Source: Paracidovorax oryzae ATCC 19882 (lineage in GTDB: Bacteria; Pseudomonadota; Gammaproteobacteria; Burkholderiales; Burkholderiaceae_C). Taken from it: a stretch of DNA of 64,000 bases. The notes below the pieces were generated by a model. It saw only the letters and a program-made list of their open reading frames with translations, ran no database searches and was not told where the DNA came from. The stretch spans positions 124,001 through 188,000 of the forward strand of contig NZ_JMKU01000005.1 in the NCBI RefSeq assembly GCF_000687165.1, in the 5' to 3' direction. Position 1 is the first letter of the stretch. Each line of letters opens with the position of its first letter. Below are positions 39,829 through 50,839 of the stretch, in pieces. Made by a program: the position numbers and the translations under genes.

Positions 39829-40182
39829 TCACACCTTGCCGGGCAGGTCGCGCGGCTGCACGTCCACGACGTCGGCGCGCGCGCCCGGCAGTTCGGCCGA
39901 GCGCAGCGAACCCGGCTCCCCATCGGCCGCCTGGCCCCGCCGGCCGGCGGCCGACCAGCGCGCGGTGCTGCGGTACACCGTGCTCCAGCCTTCGCGCGGA
40001 TCCATGCGCATGGTCCATGGCGTGGCGGGCTGGCCCGTGAGCCGCGCCCAGAGGGAACGCACGCCCCAGACCACCGCGAGCAGCGCCACGGCGATGAGCA
40101 GGCTCAGGAAAAACACCGCCCCCACGGCCACGACCGCGAGGCGCACGATCCACCGGATCACACCGGCCAGGAAATCATTCAA
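39829..40182 (-). CDS. Small inner-membrane protein, unknown
   Basis: 117 residues if translation begins at TTG 40182, which has AAAGGA eight bases upstream (protein begins with NDFLAGVIRWIVR). An ATG at 40200 adds six residues but lacks an SD sequence. One or two hydrophobic helices (VVAVGAVFFLSLLIAVALLAVVW region, residues 16-40) are followed by a soluble basic/Pro tail ending in DVQPRDLPGKV. No family recognised. It starts 28 bases downstream of the clpB stop, so it may be read with clpB. Confidence 0.6.
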   Translation of the reverse strand: MNDFLAGVIRWIVRLAVVAVGAVFFLSLLIAVALLAVVWGVRSLWARLTGQPATPWTMRMDPREGWSTVYRSTARWSAAGRRGQAADGEPGSLRSAELPGARADVVDVQPRDLPGKV

Positions 40183-40210
40183 GGCACATCCTTTCCACAC
40201 AACATCGAAC

Positions 40211-42820
<2,610 letters not shown>

Positions 42821-42847
42821 GGTCTGTGATCCTCCGAATTGACGCGC

Positions 42848-42876
42848 AGTTGAGGCGCGGCGCCGGAGATTTCAAG
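42848..42876 (-). promoter_or_regulatory. Sigma-32-like heat-shock promoter of clpB
   Basis: On the minus strand CTTGAAA (42876-42870) fully matches the -35 core, and CCTCAACT (42855-42848) partly matches the CCCCATnT -10, with a 14-base spacer that fits the heat-shock consensus. It would start transcription about 20 bases before the clpB ATG. It lies in the 66-base gap after the accessory cluster, so clpB need not depend on that operon. Confidence 0.5.
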
Positions 42877-42886
42877 CCATGCCGCA

Positions 42887-44029
42887 TCAGAACTTCCTGA
42901 AGGAGAAATCCCTGTGGGCTTGCGCAGCCATGAGTCCCGCAGGCTTCTTGCGCAGGGTGTTGATCTGGATGTGGGGCCAGCGGGTGGTCTTGCCGTCGGA
43001 GCCGAACATGAACTCGAAGAAAATGATCTGGCGGTACTGCAATTGCAGGATTTCCTGACCGTCTTCGACCACCGTTTCGATCCACAGGCTGAAGTTGACT
43101 TCCGCGACATTGACGAACTGCCTCACGAACGGGGTGTTCAGAATGCCGCCCTGCGGGCCTCCGTCGTGCCGGGTGGACAACTCGATCAGCGTGTAGCGCG
43201 TGACATTCTGGTTCCTGAGGGCATCGCGCAGCCGCAAGTCGGGCCGCACCGAATACGGATAGTGCTGGTCCGCCAGGATCCGCTGGGTGTAGGTGAGATT
43301 GCTGTCGGGTTCTGTTACGGGCAGCGACTTGTCGTGCACCCAGGCCGGCGCCGGTGCATCGAGGTCGATGGGGTCGCCGGGGGTGGCGCCCGCCGACCCC
43401 ATGCTGGGCGAGATCGAGAGAAACGGAGGCTGCCACGCAGCGGGGCCGCTGGGAAACTGGGGCGCGCCCTGGCTGACCACCTGAAAATCACCGGTCAACA
43501 GGATCGCGCTGCCATGGGGGATCGTGCCACTGCGCGCGATGGCGTACGGCGGCACGAAATTGGGGCCGCTGGCACCGATGCCGATTCCCGGAAACCCGTT
43601 GTCTTCCAGCACCGACTGTTCGTCCGCCGGATGGTTGTACATCTGGTTGGACCAGAGGTACATGCCATCTTCCCTGTGGATGCCCGCCCCGTCGCTGACG
43701 CGCTGGATGCTTTGGTTGTACACCACCGCGCCGACGAACTGCTCATTGGTGCCCCCGCGGTTGCGAACGCCGCCATCCACCAGATTGAAGGTCAGCTCTT
43801 CCGTGTAGTCCTCGCACAGGAAGTGGAAGATGCCGAAGATGGTTTCCGAACTGGTGCCGGGGGACGGCATGCACGTGGTGTGCAATCCCCAGCCGGTGCT
43901 GTTGTTGTCCGGGTTGTGGTTGACCCAGGTGCCCTCCAACTGCTTCAAGACGCCGTAATCGGCCGGCTGCGCCAGTACCGCGTCGGTATAGGGGGGATAG
44001 GGGGGCTGGGGTGTCGTGGGGATCGTCAT
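42887..44029 (-). CDS. Lipocalin/nitrobindin-like beta-barrel protein of accessory cluster
   Basis: 380 residues from the ATG at 44029, which has GGAGGT eight bases upstream; a further ATG 13 codons earlier lacks support. After a Pro-rich start, KQLEGTWVNHNPDNNSTGWG (about residues 29-48) resembles the opening strand of lipocalin, fatty-acid-binding-like or nitrobindin barrels (GTW motif). Alternating hydrophobic strands continue to the end. No signal peptide. In this operon it may bind heme, a small molecule or the enzyme's product; that is a guess. It is the last gene of the cluster and lies directly before clpB. Confidence 0.5.
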   Translation of the reverse strand: MTIPTTPQPPYPPYTDAVLAQPADYGVLKQLEGTWVNHNPDNNSTGWGLHTTCMPSPGTSSETIFGIFHFLCEDYTEELTFNLVDGGVRNRGGTNEQFVGAVVYNQSIQRVSDGAGIHREDGMYLWSNQMYNHPADEQSVLEDNGFPGIGIGASGPNFVPPYAIARSGTIPHGSAILLTGDFQVVSQGAPQFPSGPAAWQPPFLSISPSMGSAGATPGDPIDLDAPAPAWVHDKSLPVTEPDSNLTYTQRILADQHYPYSVRPDLRLRDALRNQNVTRYTLIELSTRHDGGPQGGILNTPFVRQFVNVAEVNFSLWIETVVEDGQEILQLQYRQIIFFEFMFGSDGKTTRWPHIQINTLRKKPAGLMAAQAHRDFSFRKF

Positions 44030-44107
44030 CTGGAACCTCCTTGGTGTGGGAATGTCACGGACTGCCAATGAACCGGGGGAAAGACGTTCCGGCTCCCCAT
44101 GGAGCCT

Positions 44108-45577
44108 TCAGGGGACCGGCACCAGCATGCCGCTGCGCCGCAGCCAATCCACCACCGCGCCCGCGGCATCCTGGCGCATCGCCTGCGCCAGCGCGGCATG
44201 CAGTTCACCCACGGTCTGCTCGCGGCGCAGCAAGGACCAATGCGGGGCCAGGGCCTGATCGGCCACGAACGCCACGGCGCGCGGCAGGCGGGGATGGGAG
44301 AGGGCCGGAGCGGTGCAGACGCGGTCTTCCACCACGCAAAGCTGTGGCGCCAGCCGGCAGGCTTCATCCAGGCGCACGCGTGCGGTGGCCGGCCAGCCAT
44401 CCGGGCGTGCAGGTGGCGGCCCGGGGGGTGGCGCGTCGGCCAGGGCCGCGAAGAAATCGTCCGCAGGCTCCCCGGACGCCAGGGCACCTGGCCGGGCCTG
44501 CCGCCGGGGGGGCTCCGCCCTGGCCCGCCAGAAATCGCCACCGGCATTCCATGCCCGGGCATAGTGGCCCGCGCACCATCCGGCATGGCGTGCGCAGGTC
44601 TGGTTCAGCTGCTGGGAGAAATACTGCCGGGCGAGGCTCCGCCCGGATTCGTCGGTCGCGCTCGACCACGTGTGCCATGCCACGGCAGCCTGCAGGGAAA
44701 ACCGCATGGCTTTCTCGACGCCGGAGCCCGAGAGGGGATCGAGCGCGAACGCTGCGTCGCCGATCCTGACCCGCCCTTCCCGCCAGGCCGCCGTATCGAG
44801 GTAGGGTGCGGCGGAGCAGATGCGCAGGGGTTGCGAAGGTGCCAGCCCCGCAAGTGCCTGCAAGCCGTGGCTTGCGGCCAGGGACCGGCTCCATGCCGAA
44901 TGCGGCTGGCCGCCGATCGCCTGCGGATCGGTGAACACCATGACGCGCAGCCGGCCACTGGGCAGGGGAGCCGCCCACAGCCAGGCATCCGGCAGCGCTT
45001 CCACCCTCGTGGCAGCCAGGCATGCAGGATCGACCTGGCCTGGTTCGAACTCGGCCCATAACGCTGCCAGGCGGGGCGCACAGGCCCATCGCGTGGCCGC
45101 CGTACCGTGGCGCCCGCCGGCCTCGAAAAGCCATCGGGCCAGGACATGGCTCACCGTGCCCGTGGCGGGCTCCACGATCTGCACACGCCACGCCCCGGCC
45201 TGGCCCTCGACGGCCAGCACCTGCGCGGGCTGCCACAGCTTCGCGCCGCGCGATGCGGCCAATGCCAGCAGGCACGCATCGAAATCCGCCCGCACCACCA
45301 CGGCCGTGCCGGCATGCGCCACCGGCAGCAGGGTGTCCTCCTCCCAACGCAGCAGGCCAGGTCTGCCCGCGATGTGGGGCAGCCCAGCCAGGGCGTCGTC
45401 GGCTTGCAGCAAGCCCACGATATTGCGAACTCCAGGGGTGAGCGATTCCCCGATCTGCCCGCGCGGAAAGCGCAGGCGCTCCACCACGCCGACCCTGTAG
45501 CCGAGCTGCAGCAACCGCAAGGCGGCGCAGTTGCCCGCCGGGCCCGCGCCGATGACCAGGCAATCCAGTTCAGTCAT
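44108..45577 (-). CDS. FAD-dependent monooxygenase, LodB/QhpG-like
   Basis: 489 residues from the ATG at 45577, overlapping the radical SAM stop by eight bases; ATG 45589 is an alternative. The FAD Rossmann motif is GAGPAGNCAALRLLQLG (residues 10-26), then GESLTPG (43-49) and GDAAFALDPLSGSGVEKAM for the ribityl site. This is the tryptophan-halogenase/LodB superfamily. A W-x-W-x-x-P-like segment (WLWAAPLPSG) is seen, but halogenation is not proven by it. In LodA and QHNDH systems such flavoproteins hydroxylate the tryptophan that becomes the CTQ cofactor, which suits a neighbouring LodA-like pair. Confidence 0.75.
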   Translation of the reverse strand: MTELDCLVIGAGPAGNCAALRLLQLGYRVGVVERLRFPRGQIGESLTPGVRNIVGLLQADDALAGLPHIAGRPGLLRWEEDTLLPVAHAGTAVVVRADFDACLLALAASRGAKLWQPAQVLAVEGQAGAWRVQIVEPATGTVSHVLARWLFEAGGRHGTAATRWACAPRLAALWAEFEPGQVDPACLAATRVEALPDAWLWAAPLPSGRLRVMVFTDPQAIGGQPHSAWSRSLAASHGLQALAGLAPSQPLRICSAAPYLDTAAWREGRVRIGDAAFALDPLSGSGVEKAMRFSLQAAVAWHTWSSATDESGRSLARQYFSQQLNQTCARHAGWCAGHYARAWNAGGDFWRARAEPPRRQARPGALASGEPADDFFAALADAPPPGPPPARPDGWPATARVRLDEACRLAPQLCVVEDRVCTAPALSHPRLPRAVAFVADQALAPHWSLLRREQTVGELHAALAQAMRQDAAGAVVDWLRRSGMLVPVP

Positions 45578-46943
45578 GCGCCCCCGCATACCACCGGGGC
45601 GCCGCCTGCGCCAGGCGGCGATGGGCGCCCAGGGTGTAGTGCAGCCAGCCGCGGATGTAATCGCACGCTCCGCGTCCGCGCGCGATCACCTCGTGATGGC
45701 AGCCGCCACCGCACAGGTAGCGCGCCCAGCAATCGCCGCAGGGGGACTGGCGGTGCACGTGTCGCCCGGCCAGCCACTCGATCTGGCGCTCGCTGGCCAC
45801 GCCGTTTTCCAGATCGCCCATGGCCCCGGCCTCGTCGCCCACGAACCGGTGGCAGGCACTCAATTGCCCCTCGGCCGACACGCCGAAGTAGCCCGCGCCC
45901 GCACCGCAGGGATAGGGGCGGTGGCTGCCGCGCTGCAGTTCCTTGAGCGCGTTCACCATGTTCATGAAGGGGTAGCGGCGGCCTTCGATGACGGCCTGCT
46001 CGAAGGCCATGCCGCAGGCGATCATCGCCTCCAGCATTTCGGCCAGTTCCTCGCGCCCCATCTCGGCGCGGCCATTGGACGCGCGCAGCAGCGGCGAGAA
46101 CCCGACGCTGTGGAAACCCATGCCGATGAACCGGTCGAGGATGCGAGGCAGGTCGAGATTGAAAGGCGTCACCGTGACACGGCAGGACACCTGCATCCGG
46201 CGCTGCTGCAGCAGCAAGGGCTGCAGGCGCAGGGCGATCTGCTCGAAAGACCCCTTGCCGCCCTTGAACGCGCGCAGGCGGTCGTGCTGTTCAGGGGCGC
46301 CGTCCAGGCTGACGGTGACCGCAAAGCCGAACGCCTCGAAGAAGTCGGCATCCTCCTCGGTGAGCAGGGTGCCGTTGGTGGTCAGCGAAAAGCGGCAGTC
46401 CACGCCGCGTGACGCCGCGCGCCCGGCGGCATAGCGCGTGGTGCTTTGCAATACCGCGCGGTTGGCGAGAGGCTCGCCGCCCATGAAGGCCAGGTTCACC
46501 TTGCCGCCGGGCGCCGCCTGGTCGAGCAGCCAGTCCACGGCCTGGCGGGCGACTTGCTCCTCCATGTTCCTGGCCTTGCCGCCGAACTCGCCTTGCCCGG
46601 CGTAGCAATAGGTGCAGCCCAGATTGCATTTCTGTGCCACGGCAAGCGACAACGCGTGCGCCGGAGGCGGGGCCAGCGGCACGTCGTCGATGTAGGGCTC
46701 TGCCTGCAGGTCGTGGGCATTCAGCAACCGGGCCAGGCCACCCGCATCGGCCGCATCGAACACGGCGCGAAAATCGTCTGCCAGTGGTGGCGGCACCTGG
46801 TAGAGGCGGCTGCCGTTGACCACGAGCAGTTGCGCCCCCCACCCGCCCTCGATCCAGTGGGCCTCGCGCAGCCGGGGCCGGGACGACAGCGCTGCCGTGC
46901 GCGCTGCGTCCGCCGCCCGTGCGGCAAGGGATTCACGATTCAT
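45570..46943 (-). CDS. Radical SAM/SPASM maturase, QhpD-like
   Basis: 457 residues from the ATG at 46943 (AAGGA five bases upstream), overlapping the LodA-C stop by 11 bases. Radical SAM cluster CNLGCTYC (C106, C110, C113) and the GGEPL motif for SAM binding. The C-terminal SPASM part is canonical: CGAG...SAC, then CGDCWARYLCGGGC (CX2CX5CX3C), then a last cysteine in ACDYI, giving two auxiliary 4Fe-4S clusters. Such enzymes modify peptides. QhpD builds thioether cross-links in quinohemoprotein amine dehydrogenase. The target here is probably LodA-C or LodA-N; no small peptide gene is present. Confidence 0.82.
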   Translation of the reverse strand: MNRESLAARAADAARTAALSSRPRLREAHWIEGGWGAQLLVVNGSRLYQVPPPLADDFRAVFDAADAGGLARLLNAHDLQAEPYIDDVPLAPPPAHALSLAVAQKCNLGCTYCYAGQGEFGGKARNMEEQVARQAVDWLLDQAAPGGKVNLAFMGGEPLANRAVLQSTTRYAAGRAASRGVDCRFSLTTNGTLLTEEDADFFEAFGFAVTVSLDGAPEQHDRLRAFKGGKGSFEQIALRLQPLLLQQRRMQVSCRVTVTPFNLDLPRILDRFIGMGFHSVGFSPLLRASNGRAEMGREELAEMLEAMIACGMAFEQAVIEGRRYPFMNMVNALKELQRGSHRPYPCGAGAGYFGVSAEGQLSACHRFVGDEAGAMGDLENGVASERQIEWLAGRHVHRQSPCGDCWARYLCGGGCHHEVIARGRGACDYIRGWLHYTLGAHRRLAQAAPRWYAGAHD

Positions 46944-47832
46944 CGGCATCCTTGCCCCGGATGATGAAACGCAGGTGCTGCTGCCACGCGATGAACAGGT
47001 CGTCGTAGGACCACAGGCGCGAATCGACGCGGTTGTCGGGAATGTAGGTACCCGTGCGCTTCTTGGTGAACCACATGTCGCCATGGCTCAGCCCGTCGGC
47101 GCCGGCTTCGACGTTGACATAGTCCGGCCGGCTGGCCGCCCAGTAGTAGCAGGCGCATTCGCGGTAGTCGTTCTGCCAGGGAGCGCACAGGCCCTGGGTA
47201 AGCTCCCCCGGTTGCAGCACGCCGGCAGCGACCTCCGCCGTGCCCGGCCTGAAGAACCGGCGCAGGCGCAGGGAGCGGGTGATGGTTCTGATCGCCTGCC
47301 CGCTGTAGGGGTCCTCCGTGTCGGGGAACACCTCGGTGCCATCCAGGGCCGGCGTGGTGGTCGAATACGCGGAGAACACGCACTCGATGAGTTCCCCCTG
47401 GTGGGCCATGATGCGCGCGAAGGAGTTGGACCACTCCATGAACGACACGCCGTTCGGGTTCGCCGCAGTCTTCAGCGGTTGCGAGGGGGCCTGCGGGGCG
47501 GTCGAGTCGGAACTGGGATAGACCGGGCCGTTGGTGGGTACGCCCGTGGGCAGGACTTCGTGGGATACGGGGTCTTTGATGGTCAGCAGGCGCCGCCCCA
47601 GCAGATCGGCACAGTCCTCGGATTCGATGCCCACCACGAGGTTGTTGTTTTCCACCAGCACGATGCCTTCGAAGGCGCGCCGCCACAGGTTCCGGAAGTC
47701 GAACTCCAGCCCCGGGAAGCAGTTGGAAATCGCGCTGCGCGGCAATGCCGAGGCCGGGTTGCCGGCCCCGCGGTAGTGCAGTTGCGCGGTCAGGTTGTCC
47801 GCGGCGATGGCGACTTTGGGTGGTGTGCTCAT
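46933..47832 (-). CDS. LodA/GoxA-like quinoprotein, C-terminal half (separate gene)
   Basis: 299 residues. The ATG overlaps the LodA-N stop (ATGA) and has AGGGGG six bases upstream, so it is a real, coupled start. The block CAPWQNDYRECACYYWAA (216-233) matches the VPWQAD...C...WPA element of LodA-type C-terminal domains, and NCFPGLEFDF (37-46) matches the CxGGaFfPGIE element. These regions carry or surround the cysteine-tryptophan pair that forms cysteine tryptophylquinone. Candidates here are C38, C151, C216, C226, C228 with W219 or W231; I cannot assign the pair. LodA oxidises lysine, GoxA glycine; the substrate here is unknown. Confidence 0.72.
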   Translation of the reverse strand: MSTPPKVAIAADNLTAQLHYRGAGNPASALPRSAISNCFPGLEFDFRNLWRRAFEGIVLVENNNLVVGIESEDCADLLGRRLLTIKDPVSHEVLPTGVPTNGPVYPSSDSTAPQAPSQPLKTAANPNGVSFMEWSNSFARIMAHQGELIECVFSAYSTTTPALDGTEVFPDTEDPYSGQAIRTITRSLRLRRFFRPGTAEVAAGVLQPGELTQGLCAPWQNDYRECACYYWAASRPDYVNVEAGADGLSHGDMWFTKKRTGTYIPDNRVDSRLWSYDDLFIAWQQHLRFIIRGKDADES

Positions 47833-49247
47833 GATGCCCCCTGGCTGGTGTCGGCTGCGGGTCCGCCCAAGGCGCGCTGCGCGGCCTTGGTGACCATGTC
47901 GATATGGCGTCGGGTCAGGGTCAGGCTGCGTCCGTCCGCGCCACGCATCAGGGCGGGCATCTTGCGCAGCGTGGCTGAACTCAGGTCGCCGATTTCTTCG
48001 GGCTGGCGCAGGGCTTGCGCGAACCACGGCAGGCCGCGCGCCGCCAGGCCGGCGAACACCCGCTCGTGCAGGGCGCGCAGGGCGAGGTTGTCGGCCAGGG
48101 AGGCGGCGGCGATGGGCTCGTACAGCCGCTCGAAGTCGGCGCTGTTCTGGCGCACCATCGTGGAGGCCACGTTCATGCGGCCGTTGACCGGATTGCCGTT
48201 CATCACGGCGGTGTTCATCAGGCGGACGGTTTCCAGGGCTCGGAACACCAGTTCGGCCGCATCGTCGAGCGAGATCGCCTCCTCGTCCACCGAAGGGCCG
48301 AAAAGGATCTGCTCGACCTCGTCCGACACGACACGCACCGGCAGGGTGTCGGGTGCATAGGCGGGCGGCCCCGCGCCGATCACCGCACGGGCGCTCAGCA
48401 CCTGCCCGCCGCTCTGGAGTTTCACGGTGACGGTGCCGTCGCACTCGTCGTCGAGGTAGCCCCAGCTCACGTGGTAGCTGTTGCCCTGCAGGTCGGCGGG
48501 CGTGTCCCAGCCTGCATAGATGCTGCCGGGGTTGGTTTCGCCAGGGGCTCCGGTATCGCGATAGCCACGCCAGCTGCCGCGCGCTGCGTCGTACAGGACT
48601 TGCCCGGGCGCCGTGATCACCGGATCGTCCTCGAACGTGTCGGGCCCGGTCTGGCGCTCGAGTGCGGAGCCATAGACATGCCCGCCTGCGGGCGTGAAGC
48701 GCAGGCGGATCTGCGGAAATGCTTCCGTGGGGCGGATGAACTGGACCAGCCCCAGCGGCAGCACCTTGCCGGGCAGGAAATGCGCGCACCGGCCCTCCAG
48801 GCGGTGCACCGCATGGCCGCGGAGGTCGTTGACCGCGGCCTCGATCCGGTCGCTGGCGTCGTGCGTACGGCGAAACACCTTGATGTTGCCCACGGCCACG
48901 TCCCAGCTCAGGGCCGATACCGGCAGCCCTTCGGCGGCCAGCAGGTCCAGCGTGAGGGGCACCAGTTCATCCGGCGCGCTGGCCAGCCGGGCGAACACCT
49001 CGAGGAAAGGTGCCACGGGGCGCACGAGGTGGTCGGCATCGCGAAAGCGGATCTTCTCCGGCGTGTACACCTCGACGATTTCACCGCTGTCGGGGTCGAT
49101 CCTGAACGATGGACAGGGAACGATGCGGCGGTAGTCGAGCGGCCGCTCGGGGTCGCGCACCAGGTCGAAGGCTTCCAGCGGTTCGGCCGCTGCACCCAGT
49201 CGGCCGATGGCCACGGGAGGGAGGATTCGCAGTTCCAGAATCGGCAT
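47829..49247 (-). CDS. LodA/GoxA-like quinoprotein, N-terminal half (separate gene)
   Basis: 472 residues, ATG with AGGAGA at good spacing. The start ILELRILPPVAIGRLG resembles the LodA N-terminus (IyPpiGIARvGnS). The middle block WGYLDDECDGTVTVKL (262-277) followed by GPPAYAPD (293-300) matches the LodA WYDDxSDGPVxA...APPxYAPD stretch. The C-terminal RKMPALMRGADGRSLTLTRR matches the MP-LTLT region that in LodA leads into the catalytic half. Residues 1-472 plus the 299 of the next gene give a size near full-length LodA. It is nine bases downstream of the ferritin-like gene. Confidence 0.72.
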   Translation of the reverse strand: MPILELRILPPVAIGRLGAAAEPLEAFDLVRDPERPLDYRRIVPCPSFRIDPDSGEIVEVYTPEKIRFRDADHLVRPVAPFLEVFARLASAPDELVPLTLDLLAAEGLPVSALSWDVAVGNIKVFRRTHDASDRIEAAVNDLRGHAVHRLEGRCAHFLPGKVLPLGLVQFIRPTEAFPQIRLRFTPAGGHVYGSALERQTGPDTFEDDPVITAPGQVLYDAARGSWRGYRDTGAPGETNPGSIYAGWDTPADLQGNSYHVSWGYLDDECDGTVTVKLQSGGQVLSARAVIGAGPPAYAPDTLPVRVVSDEVEQILFGPSVDEEAISLDDAAELVFRALETVRLMNTAVMNGNPVNGRMNVASTMVRQNSADFERLYEPIAAASLADNLALRALHERVFAGLAARGLPWFAQALRQPEEIGDLSSATLRKMPALMRGADGRSLTLTRRHIDMVTKAAQRALGGPAADTSQGAS

Positions 49248-49256
49248 GGAAGTCTC

Positions 49257-50813
49257 CTAGATCAGTGCGGGATCGACCGATCCGGACAGGATCGTTCTGG
49301 CGAGCTGGCCCAACTTCTCGTCGGCCTCGCGCAGAGCGAACAGGTAAGGCCTGCGCGACTCGGCACAGCACCCCAGCAGGCGGTCGATCAGGGTCCGGGA
49401 GGCGGCCAGCCGGTCCAGGTGGCCACGCCATCGGTCACGCTCGGAGCCCGGGATATTCAGGGTGTAGGGCGTCTGGAAGGGCGGGCCGGCAAGGCCGTCC
49501 GCGGGGTCGTCAGACACCGGCGAACTCATCAGCACCTCGGCCAGGGCGCGCAGGTTGTACATCTCGCCGAAGGCGGCGTTGATGATGGTGCCGCGCGGCG
49601 TCATGCGGCCCGCCGAGCGCAGCCCGCCGTGCAGGGCGAAGCTGTGGCTCAGGAAGTCCAGCAGCATGCGGTAGCGCACGTTCTGCAGATGCGCCCAGAG
49701 CCTGGTCTCCGGATGGGTGATGGGCGTGGTGGGAGTGCCGCCCTGCTCCGGAAGAGCGGCGGTATCGAGCGCCACATAGGGGTTGACTGCGACCGCGCGC
49801 GACGGGGCCCAGCCGGCGCGATGGCTGCAGCGCTTCAGGCGCTCTTCCCGATACGCCTGGCGCCAGGTGGCGGCACCCATGTCGGCAGGCCTGGCCGCTT
49901 CCCATTGCTCGGGCGTGACCGTGCGGCCTTCGAGCGCGGCGACCATCTCCACATAGATCGCCAGGAAGCGCACGAAGTGCGAAGGCTGGTCGCCCGAAGT
50001 CGCCTCGCCCTGGGTCGCGACCGCGTTGAGCGCCGAGACTGCGTCATCCCGCGAAACCAGCGGCACCACCAGCACGTCGGGGGTCTGGGGGATGCCGCTG
50101 CGGGTCAGGTTGCCGCGCTGGCCGCCGTGGTAGCCGCGCCCCCATTCCGCCCAGTCGGCCTGGTAGGGCCAGGTGTCGGGATCGAAGGTTTCGTCGGGAA
50201 TGATCTGCGCGTTCTGGATCAGCGGGATCAGCACGCCGAACAGTTCGGACACCTTGTGCGGGTTGTCCGCCTGCGCATCCACCCGAGCCCGGATCTCATC
50301 GCCCAGCGCACCGCCGTCCCAGTGCTCGGGCGACTCCGTGAACACGTACTTGGCCAGCGAATCGAGCGAGAGCGGCTCGAGCATGAAGGGGAACGGGTAG
50401 AACGGCGTATCCCAGGGGTAGTCCTCGCGCTCCAGATGCAGGGGCGCTCCGATCAGGCGCAGCACGTTCTGCACGCACATCAGGTGGCCCATCTCCTCCT
50501 TCGCGATGCCCAGGATGACCTCCTGCCATTCGCGCACCAGATCGCGGTATTCGGGCGGCACCTGCGGCCCCCCCATGGAATAGGCCCCGTACAGGTACTG
50601 CACCATCAGGCAGTGCTCGATTTCGGCGTCGATGCTCAGCAGGTAGGCGACGTAATCCCGGGGGGAAAACTCGGGCGGTATGAGAGCCGCTACCGCTTCG
50701 TGGACGGAGGTGGAAACGGAGGCGAAGGAAGCGGTGGCGGCGGAAGCAGCGGCAAGGCCCGCTTGGCGCAGCCGCCCCTCGCCGAGGTGGCGCAAGATCT
50801 GTTGGCGAAGCAT
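49257..50813 (-). CDS. Ferritin-like protein, VioB/RebD iminopyruvate-dimer-synthase type
   Basis: 518 residues from the ATG at 50813 (AGGAGA seven bases upstream). The frame stays open far upstream but that is the shadow of the oxidase gene. Residues 61-80 (IDAEIEHCLMVQYLYGAYSM) and 105-116 (KEEMGHLMCVQN) form a ferritin-type four-helix metal site (E64/E66, E106/E107, H110). This arrangement is seen in the ferritin-like domain of VioB, RebD and StaD, which couple two imino-acids made by an amino acid oxidase. The heme half of VioB is absent. A partner of the next oxidase gene is likely. Confidence 0.7.
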   Translation of the reverse strand: MLRQQILRHLGEGRLRQAGLAAASAATASFASVSTSVHEAVAALIPPEFSPRDYVAYLLSIDAEIEHCLMVQYLYGAYSMGGPQVPPEYRDLVREWQEVILGIAKEEMGHLMCVQNVLRLIGAPLHLEREDYPWDTPFYPFPFMLEPLSLDSLAKYVFTESPEHWDGGALGDEIRARVDAQADNPHKVSELFGVLIPLIQNAQIIPDETFDPDTWPYQADWAEWGRGYHGGQRGNLTRSGIPQTPDVLVVPLVSRDDAVSALNAVATQGEATSGDQPSHFVRFLAIYVEMVAALEGRTVTPEQWEAARPADMGAATWRQAYREERLKRCSHRAGWAPSRAVAVNPYVALDTAALPEQGGTPTTPITHPETRLWAHLQNVRYRMLLDFLSHSFALHGGLRSAGRMTPRGTIINAAFGEMYNLRALAEVLMSSPVSDDPADGLAGPPFQTPYTLNIPGSERDRWRGHLDRLAASRTLIDRLLGCCAESRRPYLFALREADEKLGQLARTILSGSVDPALI

Positions 50814-50839
50814 GGTTTCTCCTGGCGAAAGGGATGGCC

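Noticed and set aside
44108-45577. Flavoprotein as a true tryptophan halogenase
   Set aside because: The fold is shared and a WxWxxP-like segment is present, but the context (LodA-like pair, radical SAM) fits cofactor maturation better; halogenation is not supported by any other gene.
47829-47832. LodA-N/LodA-C break could be a frameshift in one gene
   Set aside because: The ATGA overlap, own SD (AGGGGG) and the complete, unbroken halves argue for two genes. A read error is not excluded but not favoured.
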